DNA of 63,396 bases from contig CAMFDJ010000018.1 of the NCBI GenBank assembly GCA_945949085.1, forward strand, positions 1 through 63,396, read 5' to 3'. Below, piece after piece: positions 15,362 to 24,791 of the stretch. The stretch is from an uncultured Lachnospiraceae bacterium (GTDB lineage: Bacteria > Bacillota > Clostridia > Lachnospirales > Lachnospiraceae). The notes under the pieces were generated by a model that saw only the letters and a program-made list of their open reading frames with translations, did no database searches and had not been told where the DNA came from. The translations under genes and the position numbers were made by a program. How positions within the stretch are numbered: position 1 is the stretch's first letter; each line of letters opens with the position of its first letter.

Positions 15362-18175
15362 CTACTCTATTGTGTGCATTCCGATGATGATTATTCCGGG
15401 CAGCCAGTCCGGAGACGAACTGCTATAGATGCTTTTTGCCACCTGTTCAAACGTTACGGCATTGTCGTTTGTCAATACGATGAACCGTGAATCCTTCTCT
15501 GCACCGGGCATTCTTCCGGTCAACACCTTTTTATATTGGAGCACCATGTCCCCCTCTACCACATATTGCCCATTTTCTGTCTCCTCATAGGATACTCCCA
15601 TATTTTCCTCTCTCTCCAGGTTCGGAATCCCGTCACCCATCACAATCGCGATTGCATTTCCGTTCGTTTCGTAGGAATGGATCTGATCAATATTCTCCTC
15701 AGACATTTCAAGGATGCGCACTTCCAATCGCAGAGGATTTTCCATGACACTCGATGCTACTACAAAAGGCAGCTTACCACTTGCCATATCTGTCGAGATT
15801 TTTTCCTGCAACGATTCGACATATGCACGCGATGGTGTACCATCAGATTTTTTAGAATTCTGCAGAACACCCCTGTTTGTCTGATTACCCTCCGTCTTGT
15901 TATACTGCCGAATGATCCGCAATTCCATATGACCTGTTTCATAACCACAATCAATAATGCCGTCTTTCCACCATGCCGCGCCGTCTTTTACGTCATACAC
16001 ATAGGAAAATGTGTATTCTCCATCGGCACTCTTCTGCAAAACAGGTGTATCATCCGGCGTGCCGGTATAAAACCATGGTTCATATACGAAGTTCCAATTA
16101 TCCTCTCCGTCTATCCTGTCGTTTAATAATAGACCATACGCGCCGTATTCTGCACTCATAATACCGTATACTTCATACTCCCCGGTCTCATCACTCGCCA
16201 TTTTAATCAGTACATCCGCATTTTCTTTGAACTCGACGGTATTATTCCATGCATAGGCATTTTCCAATCCGATATTACTGACAACTTCGGACAACACATC
16301 AAATTCCGATTCATTCTTGGAAGTCTCCTCTGGAGAAGTCGCCTCGCCTTCATAGTCCTGTGGCACCCAGATCCCGCTCCGGTCATCGAGCTTTACCATT
16401 GTCACAAGCTGGTTCATACCGTCTTCCTTGAAAGATATTTCGATATCCACCCTTTCCGAATTATTTGCATCCTTATTTTCAATGGAACGTATGGAAACCT
16501 TGTTCGGATTGTCCAGAAGATTCAGAAGGATTTTTGCCGCTTCTACCGGATCTTGTAACTCCTTTCGCAAAGTGGAGCTGCTCAGCATTGCATTACCCGC
16601 CAGTGCTTCTGCCAGCCCATTCTTTGTATAATCCATTAATGTACCATTTATCACCGGATACGCTTCATCATATTCCATACCGGACGCGATATAGTCAAGA
16701 TAGCGCAGTTCTTCCTCTGTTACGACAAATGAATCATCCTGCTCTGCAAATGTAATCGATTCTTTCCACACAGTCACATGCGGATCGGAGGTGAGCGCAT
16801 AGTAAAGGATTTCGGCTTTCAGATGCGCATCATCCTGCTCTATGACGGCAAATCCATCTATGCTCTCCGCCCACATAGGCCACGGACTGGAAAGGCCAAA
16901 GGAAGCATAATCCTCCCCAATCTCCAAAAGCTCTCTCTGCTCTAAGGATGCTTTGACGCTTTCTGATGATAACGTGGCAATTGTCTGTCCGTCCCGGCTG
17001 CAAAATGCGGTTGCCCACGCAACAATAAACTTCCTATTGCGTAGAGCCTGTTTTTCTGCCTCAGCCTGCTCCTTAAGCAGCACAGCTTCCTGCATTTCTT
17101 CCTGCATTTTGTTTTGCTCTGTCAGTGCCAGTTGCCTTTTCAGCTCTTCCTCTGTCTGCATCCCGCTTTGCGCCTCTGCATTTCCAATGCTGCTTTCGTT
17201 TGTTAATAGAATTGTATTTGCATCTCCTTCTTTACTCAGTGGATTTGTCATAAAACATACCGCAGTCACAAGGATTGCGACAGCCGCAAGTACAATCACC
17301 CAGAAAGCAGGCTTCTTGTAATTCAGGACAGCCCGAATTCTTTGTTTCACTCCTACTTCACCAAATGCCAAAGGACAAGCAGAAATCATCTTTCCGGGCG
17401 TGCTAAAGGAGAGAATCACTCTGGAATACACTTTTTTCTCAGAAAGATCCATATCCCGAATTACTTTTTCATCACAGGCCATCTCAATATCCCGACACAA
17501 CAGAATGTACGCAATCCAGCAGAAAGGATTAAACCAATAAAGAGCGAGCAACAAATAGCCGAGTGGCTTCCACAGGTGATCCCCTCGTTTTAAATGAGCC
17601 TGCTCATGTGCCAGAACACTTGTCAACTGCTCATCCGTCAGATTGGAAGGTAAATAGATATGAGGCTTTATGACACCTAGAATAAATGGTGTCTGAATCC
17701 TGTCACAAAGGTAGGTATTTCCTTGTAACAAATCGGATTCCTGCACACGCTTTCTGAGTTTTCTATAGCTATGCGCCGCATAGGATGCAAGTGCTATCAT
17801 CCCCACAATCCATATCACTGCAATAAGACTCTGCGGATGAAAAGCCTGCGCCCTCATAGAAGTTGCAGACTTCACTGTATAATGACTTTCCAGATAAGCA
17901 TTTGCCGGTCTGTCTATCGCCGGTATACCGGACTGAATCTGTGTTCTGCCCTCGGAAATATCCGTCTGTACAACCTCTGCCTCCGGCGCCAGACTGTATG
18001 CACTTTCCAGTGAGAACGGACAGATCAGACGAATTGCAACCATGCCCCACATGAGACAATGTACCCACTTGGGCGATTTCTTTAGCAGAAATCTCATCAG
18101 TACAACCACCACGACAAGGACAGAAGCCTGAATACTCCGATTGAGAAAATCCAAAAAGAGCTGCGCCATATTCAT
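15362..18175 (-). CDS. BlaR1/MecR1-like M56 metallopeptidase
   Basis: A 937-residue membrane protein. The first 330 residues carry several membrane segments and the M56 zinc protease site HEQAH (LAHEQAHLKRGDHL, near residue 191), with a second ligand region CDEKVIRDMDL. After the last membrane segment (about 298-318) follows a Gln/Glu-rich linker and then a long extracytoplasmic region of about 560 residues. I see no serine transpeptidase SxxK/SxN/KTG pattern in it, so the signal sensed is probably not a beta-lactam. The start overlaps the blaI-like stop (ATGA). It should sense a signal and cleave the adjacent BlaI-type repressor. Confidence 0.85.
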   Translation of the reverse strand: MNMAQLFLDFLNRSIQASVLVVVVVLMRFLLKKSPKWVHCLMWGMVAIRLICPFSLESAYSLAPEAEVVQTDISEGRTQIQSGIPAIDRPANAYLESHYTVKSATSMRAQAFHPQSLIAVIWIVGMIALASYAAHSYRKLRKRVQESDLLQGNTYLCDRIQTPFILGVIKPHIYLPSNLTDEQLTSVLAHEQAHLKRGDHLWKPLGYLLLALYWFNPFCWIAYILLCRDIEMACDEKVIRDMDLSEKKVYSRVILSFSTPGKMISACPLAFGEVGVKQRIRAVLNYKKPAFWVIVLAAVAILVTAVCFMTNPLSKEGDANTILLTNESSIGNAEAQSGMQTEEELKRQLALTEQNKMQEEMQEAVLLKEQAEAEKQALRNRKFIVAWATAFCSRDGQTIATLSSESVKASLEQRELLEIGEDYASFGLSSPWPMWAESIDGFAVIEQDDAHLKAEILYYALTSDPHVTVWKESITFAEQDDSFVVTEEELRYLDYIASGMEYDEAYPVINGTLMDYTKNGLAEALAGNAMLSSSTLRKELQDPVEAAKILLNLLDNPNKVSIRSIENKDANNSERVDIEISFKEDGMNQLVTMVKLDDRSGIWVPQDYEGEATSPEETSKNESEFDVLSEVVSNIGLENAYAWNNTVEFKENADVLIKMASDETGEYEVYGIMSAEYGAYGLLLNDRIDGEDNWNFVYEPWFYTGTPDDTPVLQKSADGEYTFSYVYDVKDGAAWWKDGIIDCGYETGHMELRIIRQYNKTEGNQTNRGVLQNSKKSDGTPSRAYVESLQEKISTDMASGKLPFVVASSVMENPLRLEVRILEMSEENIDQIHSYETNGNAIAIVMGDGIPNLEREENMGVSYEETENGQYVVEGDMVLQYKKVLTGRMPGAEKDSRFIVLTNDNAVTFEQVAKSIYSSSSPDWLPGIIIIGMHTIE

Positions 18176-18537
18176 TCCTCCTCTCCAAAAGCATCAATCA
18201 TCTGCCGAATTTCATCTATCTCCTTTTTACTGAGCTTTTTCCGCGAGGTAAATGCAGCCAGAAATGCAGGCAGAGATCCCTCAAAGGTTTCCTCTACAAA
18301 CTTTTCGCTCTGCGCAGCTTCGAATTCTGCCTTCGTCATAAGAGAAGTAACCACACCCTTCTCATTCTGAAAAATGCCTCTCTCACACAGTCGTTTTAAC
18401 ATCGTATAGGTCGTTGATTTCTTCCAACCCAGTTTTTTCTCACAAATCCTTACCAACTCTCCGGATCCAACCGGCTCGCTTGTCCAAATGATATCCGCAA
18501 ACTGTGCCTCCACTGTTCCAAGTCTCAATTCTTCCAT
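18172..18537 (-). CDS. BlaI/MecI/CopY-family repressor
   Basis: A 121-residue winged-helix repressor of the BlaI type, starting MEELRLGTVEAQFADIIW and containing KKSTTYTMLKRLCERGIF, the recognition helix region. The C-terminal half should dimerise and contain the site cut by the M56 partner (the next gene, overlapping by 4 bases). The ATG has a GGAGGTACAC Shine-Dalgarno. Two symmetric sites lie in its promoter, so it should autoregulate. Confidence 0.92.
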   Translation of the reverse strand: MEELRLGTVEAQFADIIWTSEPVGSGELVRICEKKLGWKKSTTYTMLKRLCERGIFQNEKGVVTSLMTKAEFEAAQSEKFVEETFEGSLPAFLAAFTSRKKLSKKEIDEIRQMIDAFGEEE

Positions 18538-18550
18538 GTGTACCTCCTTT

Positions 18551-18613
18551 GGTCTATTGCTTGTAGACCTGCCTTATGTTGCTTAGTCTACTATCATTAG
18601 ACCGTTTTGTCAA
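18551..18613 (-). promoter_or_regulatory. BlaI-type promoter with two operators
   Basis: Minus-strand TTGACA (18608-18613), 17-base spacer, TAGACT (18585-18590). Two inverted repeats, GGTCTA-N7-TAGACC (18551-18569) and GTCTA-N7-TAGAC (18586-18602), match the kind of dyad bound by BlaI-family repressors. The second covers the spacer and -10 box, the first lies just downstream of the start. Binding would block transcription. Confidence 0.85.
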
Positions 18614-18686
18614 GAACATTTTTCTATCTGTATTTTATCCAAAAAGTATCTACAAAAAAGTCACCTAAAATAATTTTAAAAAAGCC

Positions 18687-18716
18687 TTGACAATCCTGTC
18701 CCTTTAATAGTATACT
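18687..18716 (+). promoter_or_regulatory. Promoter of the tRNA-Val/tRNA-Met pair
   Basis: TTGACA (18687-18692), 18-base spacer, TATACT (18711-18716). Strong near-consensus promoter 33 bases before tRNA-Val. Confidence 0.88.
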
Positions 18717-18748
18717 AGCAAAGCGGGTTGAAAAAACCCACCGATTAT

Positions 18749-18821
18749 GGGATCTTAGCTCAGCTGGGAGAGCATCTGCCTTACAAGCAGAGGGTCATAG
18801 GTTCGAGCCCTATAGGTCCCA
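18749..18821 (+). tRNA. tRNA-Val (anticodon TAC)
   Basis: Complete cloverleaf: acceptor GGGATCT / AGGTCCC with one G-U-like position, D arm, anticodon loop CTTACAA giving TAC, T arm with GTTCGAG, discriminator A. CCA is not encoded. It is the first of a two-tRNA transcript. Confidence 0.95.
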
Positions 18822-18828
18822 TATTTAT

Positions 18829-18902
18829 GGCGAGATAGCTCAGTTGGCTAGAGCATACGGTTCATACCCGTAGTGTCGAGGGTTCAAATCCCCCTCTCGC
18901 TA
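18829..18902 (+). tRNA. tRNA-Met (anticodon CAT, probably elongator)
   Basis: Complete cloverleaf; anticodon loop TTCATAC. The anticodon stem TACGG/CCGTA lacks the three G-C pairs of initiator tRNA and the acceptor starts GGCGAGA, so elongator Met is most likely. A tRNA-Ile2 that uses lysidine cannot be fully excluded from the anticodon alone. Confidence 0.85.
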
Positions 18903-18906
18903 TTGT

Positions 18907-18937
18907 AAAAAAGGAACTCATCAGAGTTCCTTTTTTT
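18907..18937 (+). terminator. Intrinsic terminator of the tRNA pair
   Basis: Stem AAAAAAGGAACTC / GAGTTCCTTTTTT with a 4-base loop and seven T residues. It is only a few bases after tRNA-Met. Confidence 0.95.
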
Positions 18938-19022
18938 GCAATCAACACAATGGAAATCAAGATATCCTTATCAATAATCCACTTGTTTTCAGATTTTGTT
19001 GTATCTCGTCTCATAATATATC

Positions 19023-19649
19023 TTATTCCACAATCTCCCCTGCCCATTTGAATGCGAACTTTGCAATGATGACTGCAATCACTTCATTGATGATTGCCGC
19101 CGCAACAATCGTTCCTGATATGATGGAAACAAGAGAGGTATCAATCGATGCCAGAGTAGTGGATGCAATTCCCGTAAACACCAGAGACACTCCGGAATGT
19201 GGCAACAGCGTGAAACCGAGATATTTGGTCACAACCGGATCGGCTTTTGTCAATCTGCCACCCAGATAGGCACCGCCGATTTTACCGACGGCTCTGGACA
19301 GAATATAGATTGCTGTGAAGAGTCCTGCCCCTGCAATCAGGCGGTAGTCAAGGGGCATCCCGAGATTTACGATCACAAACAAAAGAGAGATTCAAAAGCG
19401 AAATAAATAATTTCAGAACCTCCCCAATTCCTTCTCCGGAAGCACATTGGTTATGGTAGCACTGGACACCATGCCAATCAGCAGATTATTGAGACCGAAG
19501 GCATGAAAGACATGTCGATCCACAGCTGCCGATAACAGAATCACTTGGACAATGGAAACCGGGCTGGCAGCCGCACTTTCCTTCGTTGCGCTTACAATGG
19601 AAATGACCGTAAAAATCAGAAAATCTGTCGGCGACCAAATGTGTCGCAC
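19023..19649 (-). pseudogene. Decayed cation:proton antiporter fragment
   Basis: Two collinear pieces of one membrane transporter. The upstream piece has FLIFTVISIVSATKESAAA and NNLLIGMVSSATITNVLPE; the downstream piece has VIVNLGMPLDYRLIAGAGL and a Gly-rich FTLLPHSGVSLVFTGIA. They resemble a Na+/H+ or cation antiporter of the CPA type. Between them, at about 19383-19415, lie two in-frame stops, and a frame change would restore a plausible junction, which suggests two small indels. The N-terminal half is missing: argS ends 30 bases upstream. It is therefore not functional. Confidence 0.8.
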
Positions 19650-19678
19650 GGCAGATTTTCATGCCAATCCATATAATT

Positions 19679-21445
19679 TTACATCCTCTCCGGTGCCTCA
19701 AAGCCAAGCACATCGATGCATGTTTCCAGAATATCTTTTGTCAGGGCAAGCAGTGCAATATAGCCCGCCTTCTTTTCCTCGTCCGTTTCACTTAAGATTT
19801 TTGTCTCATGATAGAAGTGATTGAAGGCATTTGCCATTTCATAGATATAAGCACATACCTTATGCGGTGCCAGTTCCTCATAGGCTGCTCTCATCATACT
19901 GCCAAAGCGGCTGATCACCATCATCAGATCCTTCTCATCTTTGTTCACAGGTGCTTTGATCAAAACACTGCCTGGATCTCCGCCTGCTTCCACGAACTTA
20001 TTTAAGATCGATTTGATACGCACGATCGTGTACAGGATATACGGACCGGTATCTCCCTCAAAGGAGGTAAAACGATCGATATCAAAAATATAATCCTTGC
20101 TTGCCTGGTTGGAAAGGTCTCCATATTTGATAGCTGCCATGGCAACCTGCTTTGCGGTGCGGCGCGCTTCCTCTTCCTCTACCGCGTGATTTTCCGTAAT
20201 CTTGGTAAACATCTGGTCATTGATCTGGCTAATCAGATTTTCCAGTCTCATGACACCGCCTTCACGTGTCTTAAACGCATGTCCGTCCTTGCCGTTGACT
20301 GTACCAAAGCCAAGGAAAAACAGGTCTGTCGTATCCTTTACCAGCTTTGTTTTTCTCGCACAGCGGAATACCTGTTCAAAATACAGGGACTGTCGCTTAT
20401 CCACCACATAGATGATCTGATCCGGATCATCCTGCTCCATACGCATCATGATCGTTGCCAGGTCTGTTGTATTATATAAAGAAGCGCCGTCTGATTTTAA
20501 AATCATACAAGGTGGTACTTCCTTTGTATCTGTCTCTTCCTTGACATCCACCACAAGCGCACCCTCAGATTCGTGGGCATAGCCTTCCTTTTTCATATAT
20601 TCCACCATACCCGGAATCAGGGGGTCGACTGTGGATTCGCCGTTCCACAAGTCAAACTCCACATTCAGGTTGCTGTAATTACGTTTCAAGTCACTGACAG
20701 ATACATCGATAATATGATCCCAGAGCGCACGATAGCCTCTGTTGCCCTGCTGCAAAAGCTTTGTTGCCTCCATCGCTTTCTCTTTATAAGCCGGATTCTC
20801 CTTCGACTTGCCGCTGGCTGTCGGATAAATCTCTTCCAGCTCAGAGATGGTAAAAGGTGCCTCCTTTGGGTATTCTCCGGTAAAGCTATCATCAAAATAA
20901 GGAAGCTCCGGTTTTCTTTCCTTCAGTTCCGTGATGATAAGTCCCATCTGCAATCCCCAGTCACCCATATGAATATCACCGATCACAGTATGACCCACAT
21001 AGCGGGCAATGCGCTTGACACTCTCACCGATAACGGCAGAGCGGAGATGTCCCACATGAAGCGGCTTTGCCACATTCGGACCGCCGTAATCCACGATAAT
21101 CTTTTTGGTCTTCTCCGGCTGTTGCATACCAAATTTGTCACTGCCGACCATTTCTTTCAGATAATCTGCCAGAAAGTCCGGTGCCACATCCATATTCAAA
21201 AAGCCCGGCATCACAGCATCCACCTTTGCAAAGGCACTACTGCCTGCCAGGTTCTCTGCCACTTCATTCGCAATCATGATCGGTGCTTTATGAAACTGCT
21301 TTGCCAGTGCCATCGCACCATTACACTGCAGCTCGCAGAGATCCGGTCTGTTGGAAATCGTAACCTTTCCGTATTCGGACGGATAACCCGCCTGCTCAAA
21401 CGCCTGCTTTACTTCCCCGGCTACTAACTCTAAAAAGTCTTTCAT
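19679..21445 (-). CDS. argS: Arginyl-tRNA synthetase
   Basis: A 588-residue class I enzyme that charges tRNA-Arg. The HIGH motif is present as HVGH in KPLHVGHLRSA (about residue 127), the KMSK-like loop is FKTREGGVMRL, and the anticodon-binding domain ends the protein (LLALTKDILETCIDVLG). The ATG at 21445 with AAAGGA nine bases upstream is preferred over the more upstream Met codons of the open frame. It is the last intact gene of the carA-carB-GGDEF/EAL-queH-argS run, 57 bases after queH. Confidence 0.96.
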   Translation of the reverse strand: MKDFLELVAGEVKQAFEQAGYPSEYGKVTISNRPDLCELQCNGAMALAKQFHKAPIMIANEVAENLAGSSAFAKVDAVMPGFLNMDVAPDFLADYLKEMVGSDKFGMQQPEKTKKIIVDYGGPNVAKPLHVGHLRSAVIGESVKRIARYVGHTVIGDIHMGDWGLQMGLIITELKERKPELPYFDDSFTGEYPKEAPFTISELEEIYPTASGKSKENPAYKEKAMEATKLLQQGNRGYRALWDHIIDVSVSDLKRNYSNLNVEFDLWNGESTVDPLIPGMVEYMKKEGYAHESEGALVVDVKEETDTKEVPPCMILKSDGASLYNTTDLATIMMRMEQDDPDQIIYVVDKRQSLYFEQVFRCARKTKLVKDTTDLFFLGFGTVNGKDGHAFKTREGGVMRLENLISQINDQMFTKITENHAVEEEEARRTAKQVAMAAIKYGDLSNQASKDYIFDIDRFTSFEGDTGPYILYTIVRIKSILNKFVEAGGDPGSVLIKAPVNKDEKDLMMVISRFGSMMRAAYEELAPHKVCAYIYEMANAFNHFYHETKILSETDEEKKAGYIALLALTKDILETCIDVLGFEAPERM

Positions 21446-21502
21446 ATTACTGATTCCTTTCTTTTCAATCATACTTTTTATCATTTTCGGCAAATTACCA
21501 GC

Positions 21503-22198
21503 TCATATTTCTGAATTGAAATCTGAATTGTCAGATTCACACTCTCTCCCGCAATTACCTGCTGCCTTCTGCCTCTCCCGCTCTGCCTTAGAATACACAC
21601 AGCCGCAGTAATCCTGCCTGTACAGATCATATTCCTTGGACAACGCAATGGAAGTCAGATATCCGTTTTTCTTTTTAAAATCCGAAAAAAGATATGGCAC
21701 ACCATATTCCCCGCTAAGCAGTCCCCCGATTTCATTGAGCTTATCTGCTTTCTTAAGCGGACTGATGGTAAGTGTCGTGGTAAAATAGTCATACTGCCCT
21801 TCCCTCGCCATTCTTGCAGTTTCCCGAAGGCGCATCTCATAGCACAGGAAGCATCTTTCTCCACCCTCCGGGCACTCTTCATAGCCCTTTGTCAAATCCA
21901 AAAACGAACGCGGCTCATAATCTCCTTCTATGATGGAAATCGGATATACAGTCTCTTTTCTCTGATTCAGTGCCTCGATCAGGCGTTTTTGTTCAGCGAC
22001 ACGCTTGTTATATTCCGTAAGCTGTGAAATATTCGGGTTAAAATACAGCACCGTGATCTGAAAATAGGATGACAAATATACGAGCACATAACTGCTACAA
22101 GGCGCACAGCAACTATGCAGCAAAAGTCTTTTCCCATGATTAGCCGGATTTTCCAGTAGTTTGTCCAGCATCCTCTGATAATTTTGCTTTGTTTGCAT
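21503..22198 (-). CDS. queH: Epoxyqueuosine reductase QueH
   Basis: A 231-residue protein of the QueH (DUF208) family, the non-cobalamin enzyme for the last step of queuosine synthesis. It has the paired cysteines in LLHSCCAPCSSYVLVYL (about residue 30) and further cysteines in GGERCFLCYEMRL and QDYCGCVYS, expected to hold an iron-sulfur cluster and metal. Start: ATG at 22198 with AGAGAGG in front. It overlaps the upstream GGDEF/EAL gene by about 60 bases. Confidence 0.92.
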   Translation of the reverse strand: MQTKQNYQRMLDKLLENPANHGKRLLLHSCCAPCSSYVLVYLSSYFQITVLYFNPNISQLTEYNKRVAEQKRLIEALNQRKETVYPISIIEGDYEPRSFLDLTKGYEECPEGGERCFLCYEMRLRETARMAREGQYDYFTTTLTISPLKKADKLNEIGGLLSGEYGVPYLFSDFKKKNGYLTSIALSKEYDLYRQDYCGCVYSKAERERQKAAGNCGRECESDNSDFNSEI

Positions 22199-24722
22199 TT
22201 CTAGCCTCTCTCTCCATCTGTGCAAGTGCCTTCTGTTCCTCTGAAGAAAGTTTTTTGCCGGAAGACTCCTCTACGTTTTTCTTCCTGTTCTCTACCGGAG
22301 CCACATAAGTCTTTTTAAACTGTTCCACCGCTGAACTTGCTGTCTGGGCTTTGACAGCCTCTGCCTCCATGAGTTCTCTCTTTTCCCTTGCCTCGCATTC
22401 TTCGCGGTATAAGGTATCATAGTATTCTTTTCCCTGCTCCATCTCATGGCAATATTTCTCAAAAAATTCTTCTGAAGGAACCGGTTTTGAATAGAAATAC
22501 CCTTGTACATAATTACAACCCAGTTTTTTGAGCAAATCCACCTGCTCTTGCGTCTCCACACCTTCGCAGAGCACTCGGATGCCGAGTCCTTCCGCCATCT
22601 CAATGATTTTCCGTAAAATCAAAATACTGGAGTTGGAGGTTGCTGATTCACTGAAGAACTCTCTGTCAATCTTCATGACATCGAACGGAATATCCTTTAA
22701 CATATTCAAAGAGGAATACCCGCTTCCAAAATCATCCATGGAAAGTTGAACATCCATTTTCTTTAGCTGATTCATGGTTGTGATCATGAGATTTCTCTCA
22801 TCCAGAAATACAGTTTCCGTCACTTCAAGCTCAATGTAGCCCTTGGGAATCCGATAACGCTTCAAGATCTTTGCAACCTGATTTACATATTCCGGACTAT
22901 GCATCAAAATACGGCTTTGATTGACCGATATCGGATAGATTGTCTTATTCTGATCGATCAGATTTCTCTGCTTCTTGCAAACCTCCTCAAGCATATACAT
23001 ATCAAGCTTTTCGACAAATCCGTTTTTTTCAAAAACCGGAATAAATTCATCCGGAAATACTCTGGAACCGTCAGGCTTGATCCAGCGTACAAGCGCCTCT
23101 CCACCGTAGATTCTGTCATGGACAATGTCCCATTTCGGCTGGATAAATACCTTGAACTCTCCATTTGCCATGGCAGATTCCATCTCTGACTCAATCTGGT
23201 CGATCTTATACATCTGCCCAACAATCTTATCGCTATATACAACCGTCAGTAGCTTTTCATCCCCGGTCAGGGTCTTCCGTGCCGCATTGGCGCGGTCAAT
23301 GATGATACCAATGTCCGTATCGTCCTTTCGAATCTGATAAATACCCTGTTTCAGGCGAATGGGGAACATGATGCCGGCATCCCTGGCTCTATCATTGATG
23401 ACAGAAATCATGCTTTCGCATTTTTCGTCAAATTCGTTATCATTTTTTGCAAGGAGCACAAACTGATCTGCTGTCATACGGGTACATATTTCTTTCCCTT
23501 TGAATACTCTTGCACTTTCCTCTCCCACTATCCGCAGAAGCTCGTCTGCTCTCGTATGCCCATATGCCTCATTGATATAACGGAAATTGACAATATCAAA
23601 TCGCACAACCAGATAGGGAATGCTGTCATTCTCCCAAATCGCTCTGGATGCGACATCTCTGAAGTAGTTGTCATTCTTGCCGCCTGTAATCGTATCGTCA
23701 TAAGCCAGACTTGCAATCTTATCATTTGCCTTTTTCGAAGTAGCCCAGACAAAAATCAACATAAAAATCATGACAGTGACAATCATGATACAGGCAAGCA
23801 GTGCCCTGAAAATTAATTTCTGGATTGTATTTGTATAAACAGTCTCCGGATATACGCACGCAATAAACAGACTGTCTGACAGACCAATGCAGCGGACTTC
23901 CACATAATCAGTCATCCCCCCATCGTCCACAAAGCTCGCCTTGGCGTAATTTAACCGGTTCAGCTTGCCTTTAAGCTGTTTGATTCGGGCAGAAGAATAA
24001 CTGTCAGCCACATGACTGCTCAAACGGTCAAACAGATTTGCCTGCCCTTTTTCCATTTCCTGCTGGGTCTGCATCGCAAACAGATTTGCCTTCTGTGAAA
24101 AGATATTTCCCTCCTTGCTGATCAGGAAAAGATCTCCTTTTTTTCGAAGTACATCATCACTTCTTCCGGCAAACGTTTTTTCCGTACTCTGCATGCCGAT
24201 CATTCGTCCGACAATCCGGTTTTGTTCGTAGACAGGTGCCATAAAATAAACCATATGCTGTTTTTTGTCTGCAATATCTGCTTCCACTACACCGACATAT
24301 GCTCTGTCGTACACTGAGATTTCTTTGATTGCCTCTTCCGACAACCCAATCGATGTGCTGTCCTCTCCGAATATTCTGTTGTCCGCATCCATAAATAATA
24401 TTTCTTCAAATTCCATGAACTGGCGACATTCGGAAAGAAGATCTGTGATTGCCTTCTCCTTTTGTGTCTCATTGACCGGCTCCCAATATGCGGCAACCTG
24501 CCTCACCAAATCGAGCGACTTACTGTATCTGTCATACAGTGTGTCCGTCAGACTTTGTAGTTCCGTGTAAGTCTGAATCATCATTTTCTCTTCCAAGGTT
24601 TGCTTCAGATTCAGTACATGCGTCATACAGATCACAATACTGACGGTCAGAACAACCAGGCTCAGCATCAATATACTGACGATAGAGCGATCGTCTTTCT
24701 TTTTTCCTCGCATCAGCATCAT
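22140..24722 (-). CDS. Membrane c-di-GMP phosphodiesterase (degenerate GGDEF, intact EAL)
   Basis: An 860-residue inner-membrane protein. A first membrane segment (about residues 17-38) and a second one (about 305-330) enclose an extracytoplasmic sensor with Cache-like character. The GGDEF domain (about 345-500) has TADQF in place of the catalytic GGDEF, so cyclase activity should be lost. The EAL domain (about 530-780) keeps GGEALVRW, ELEVTET, DDFGSGYSSL, KIDREF and EGVET, so it should hydrolyse c-di-GMP. A Lys/Glu-rich tail follows. The start at 24722 has GGGGG before it; an ATG 36 bases upstream is possible but has no ribosome site. It sits between carB and queH in one run. Confidence 0.85.
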   Translation of the reverse strand: MMLMRGKKKDDRSIVSILMLSLVVLTVSIVICMTHVLNLKQTLEEKMMIQTYTELQSLTDTLYDRYSKSLDLVRQVAAYWEPVNETQKEKAITDLLSECRQFMEFEEILFMDADNRIFGEDSTSIGLSEEAIKEISVYDRAYVGVVEADIADKKQHMVYFMAPVYEQNRIVGRMIGMQSTEKTFAGRSDDVLRKKGDLFLISKEGNIFSQKANLFAMQTQQEMEKGQANLFDRLSSHVADSYSSARIKQLKGKLNRLNYAKASFVDDGGMTDYVEVRCIGLSDSLFIACVYPETVYTNTIQKLIFRALLACIMIVTVMIFMLIFVWATSKKANDKIASLAYDDTITGGKNDNYFRDVASRAIWENDSIPYLVVRFDIVNFRYINEAYGHTRADELLRIVGEESARVFKGKEICTRMTADQFVLLAKNDNEFDEKCESMISVINDRARDAGIMFPIRLKQGIYQIRKDDTDIGIIIDRANAARKTLTGDEKLLTVVYSDKIVGQMYKIDQIESEMESAMANGEFKVFIQPKWDIVHDRIYGGEALVRWIKPDGSRVFPDEFIPVFEKNGFVEKLDMYMLEEVCKKQRNLIDQNKTIYPISVNQSRILMHSPEYVNQVAKILKRYRIPKGYIELEVTETVFLDERNLMITTMNQLKKMDVQLSMDDFGSGYSSLNMLKDIPFDVMKIDREFFSESATSNSSILILRKIIEMAEGLGIRVLCEGVETQEQVDLLKKLGCNYVQGYFYSKPVPSEEFFEKYCHEMEQGKEYYDTLYREECEAREKRELMEAEAVKAQTASSAVEQFKKTYVAPVENRKKNVEESSGKKLSSEEQKALAQMEREARNANKAKLSEDAGQTTGKSG

Positions 24723-24791
24723 TTTAAAACCCCCGACAGCATAAAATCCCACTTTCATGCTGCATTATCATTACATAAACTGTTCCCAATA

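Noticed and set aside
15362..18175. Beta-lactam sensor BlaR1
   Set aside because: The M56 zinc protease site is present, but no serine SxxK, SxN or KTG triad is visible in the long ectodomain.
18829..18902. tRNA-Ile2 or initiator tRNA-Met for the CAT anticodon gene
   Set aside because: The anticodon stem lacks the initiator G-C pairs and the acceptor resembles elongator Met; Ile2 remains possible but is less likely.
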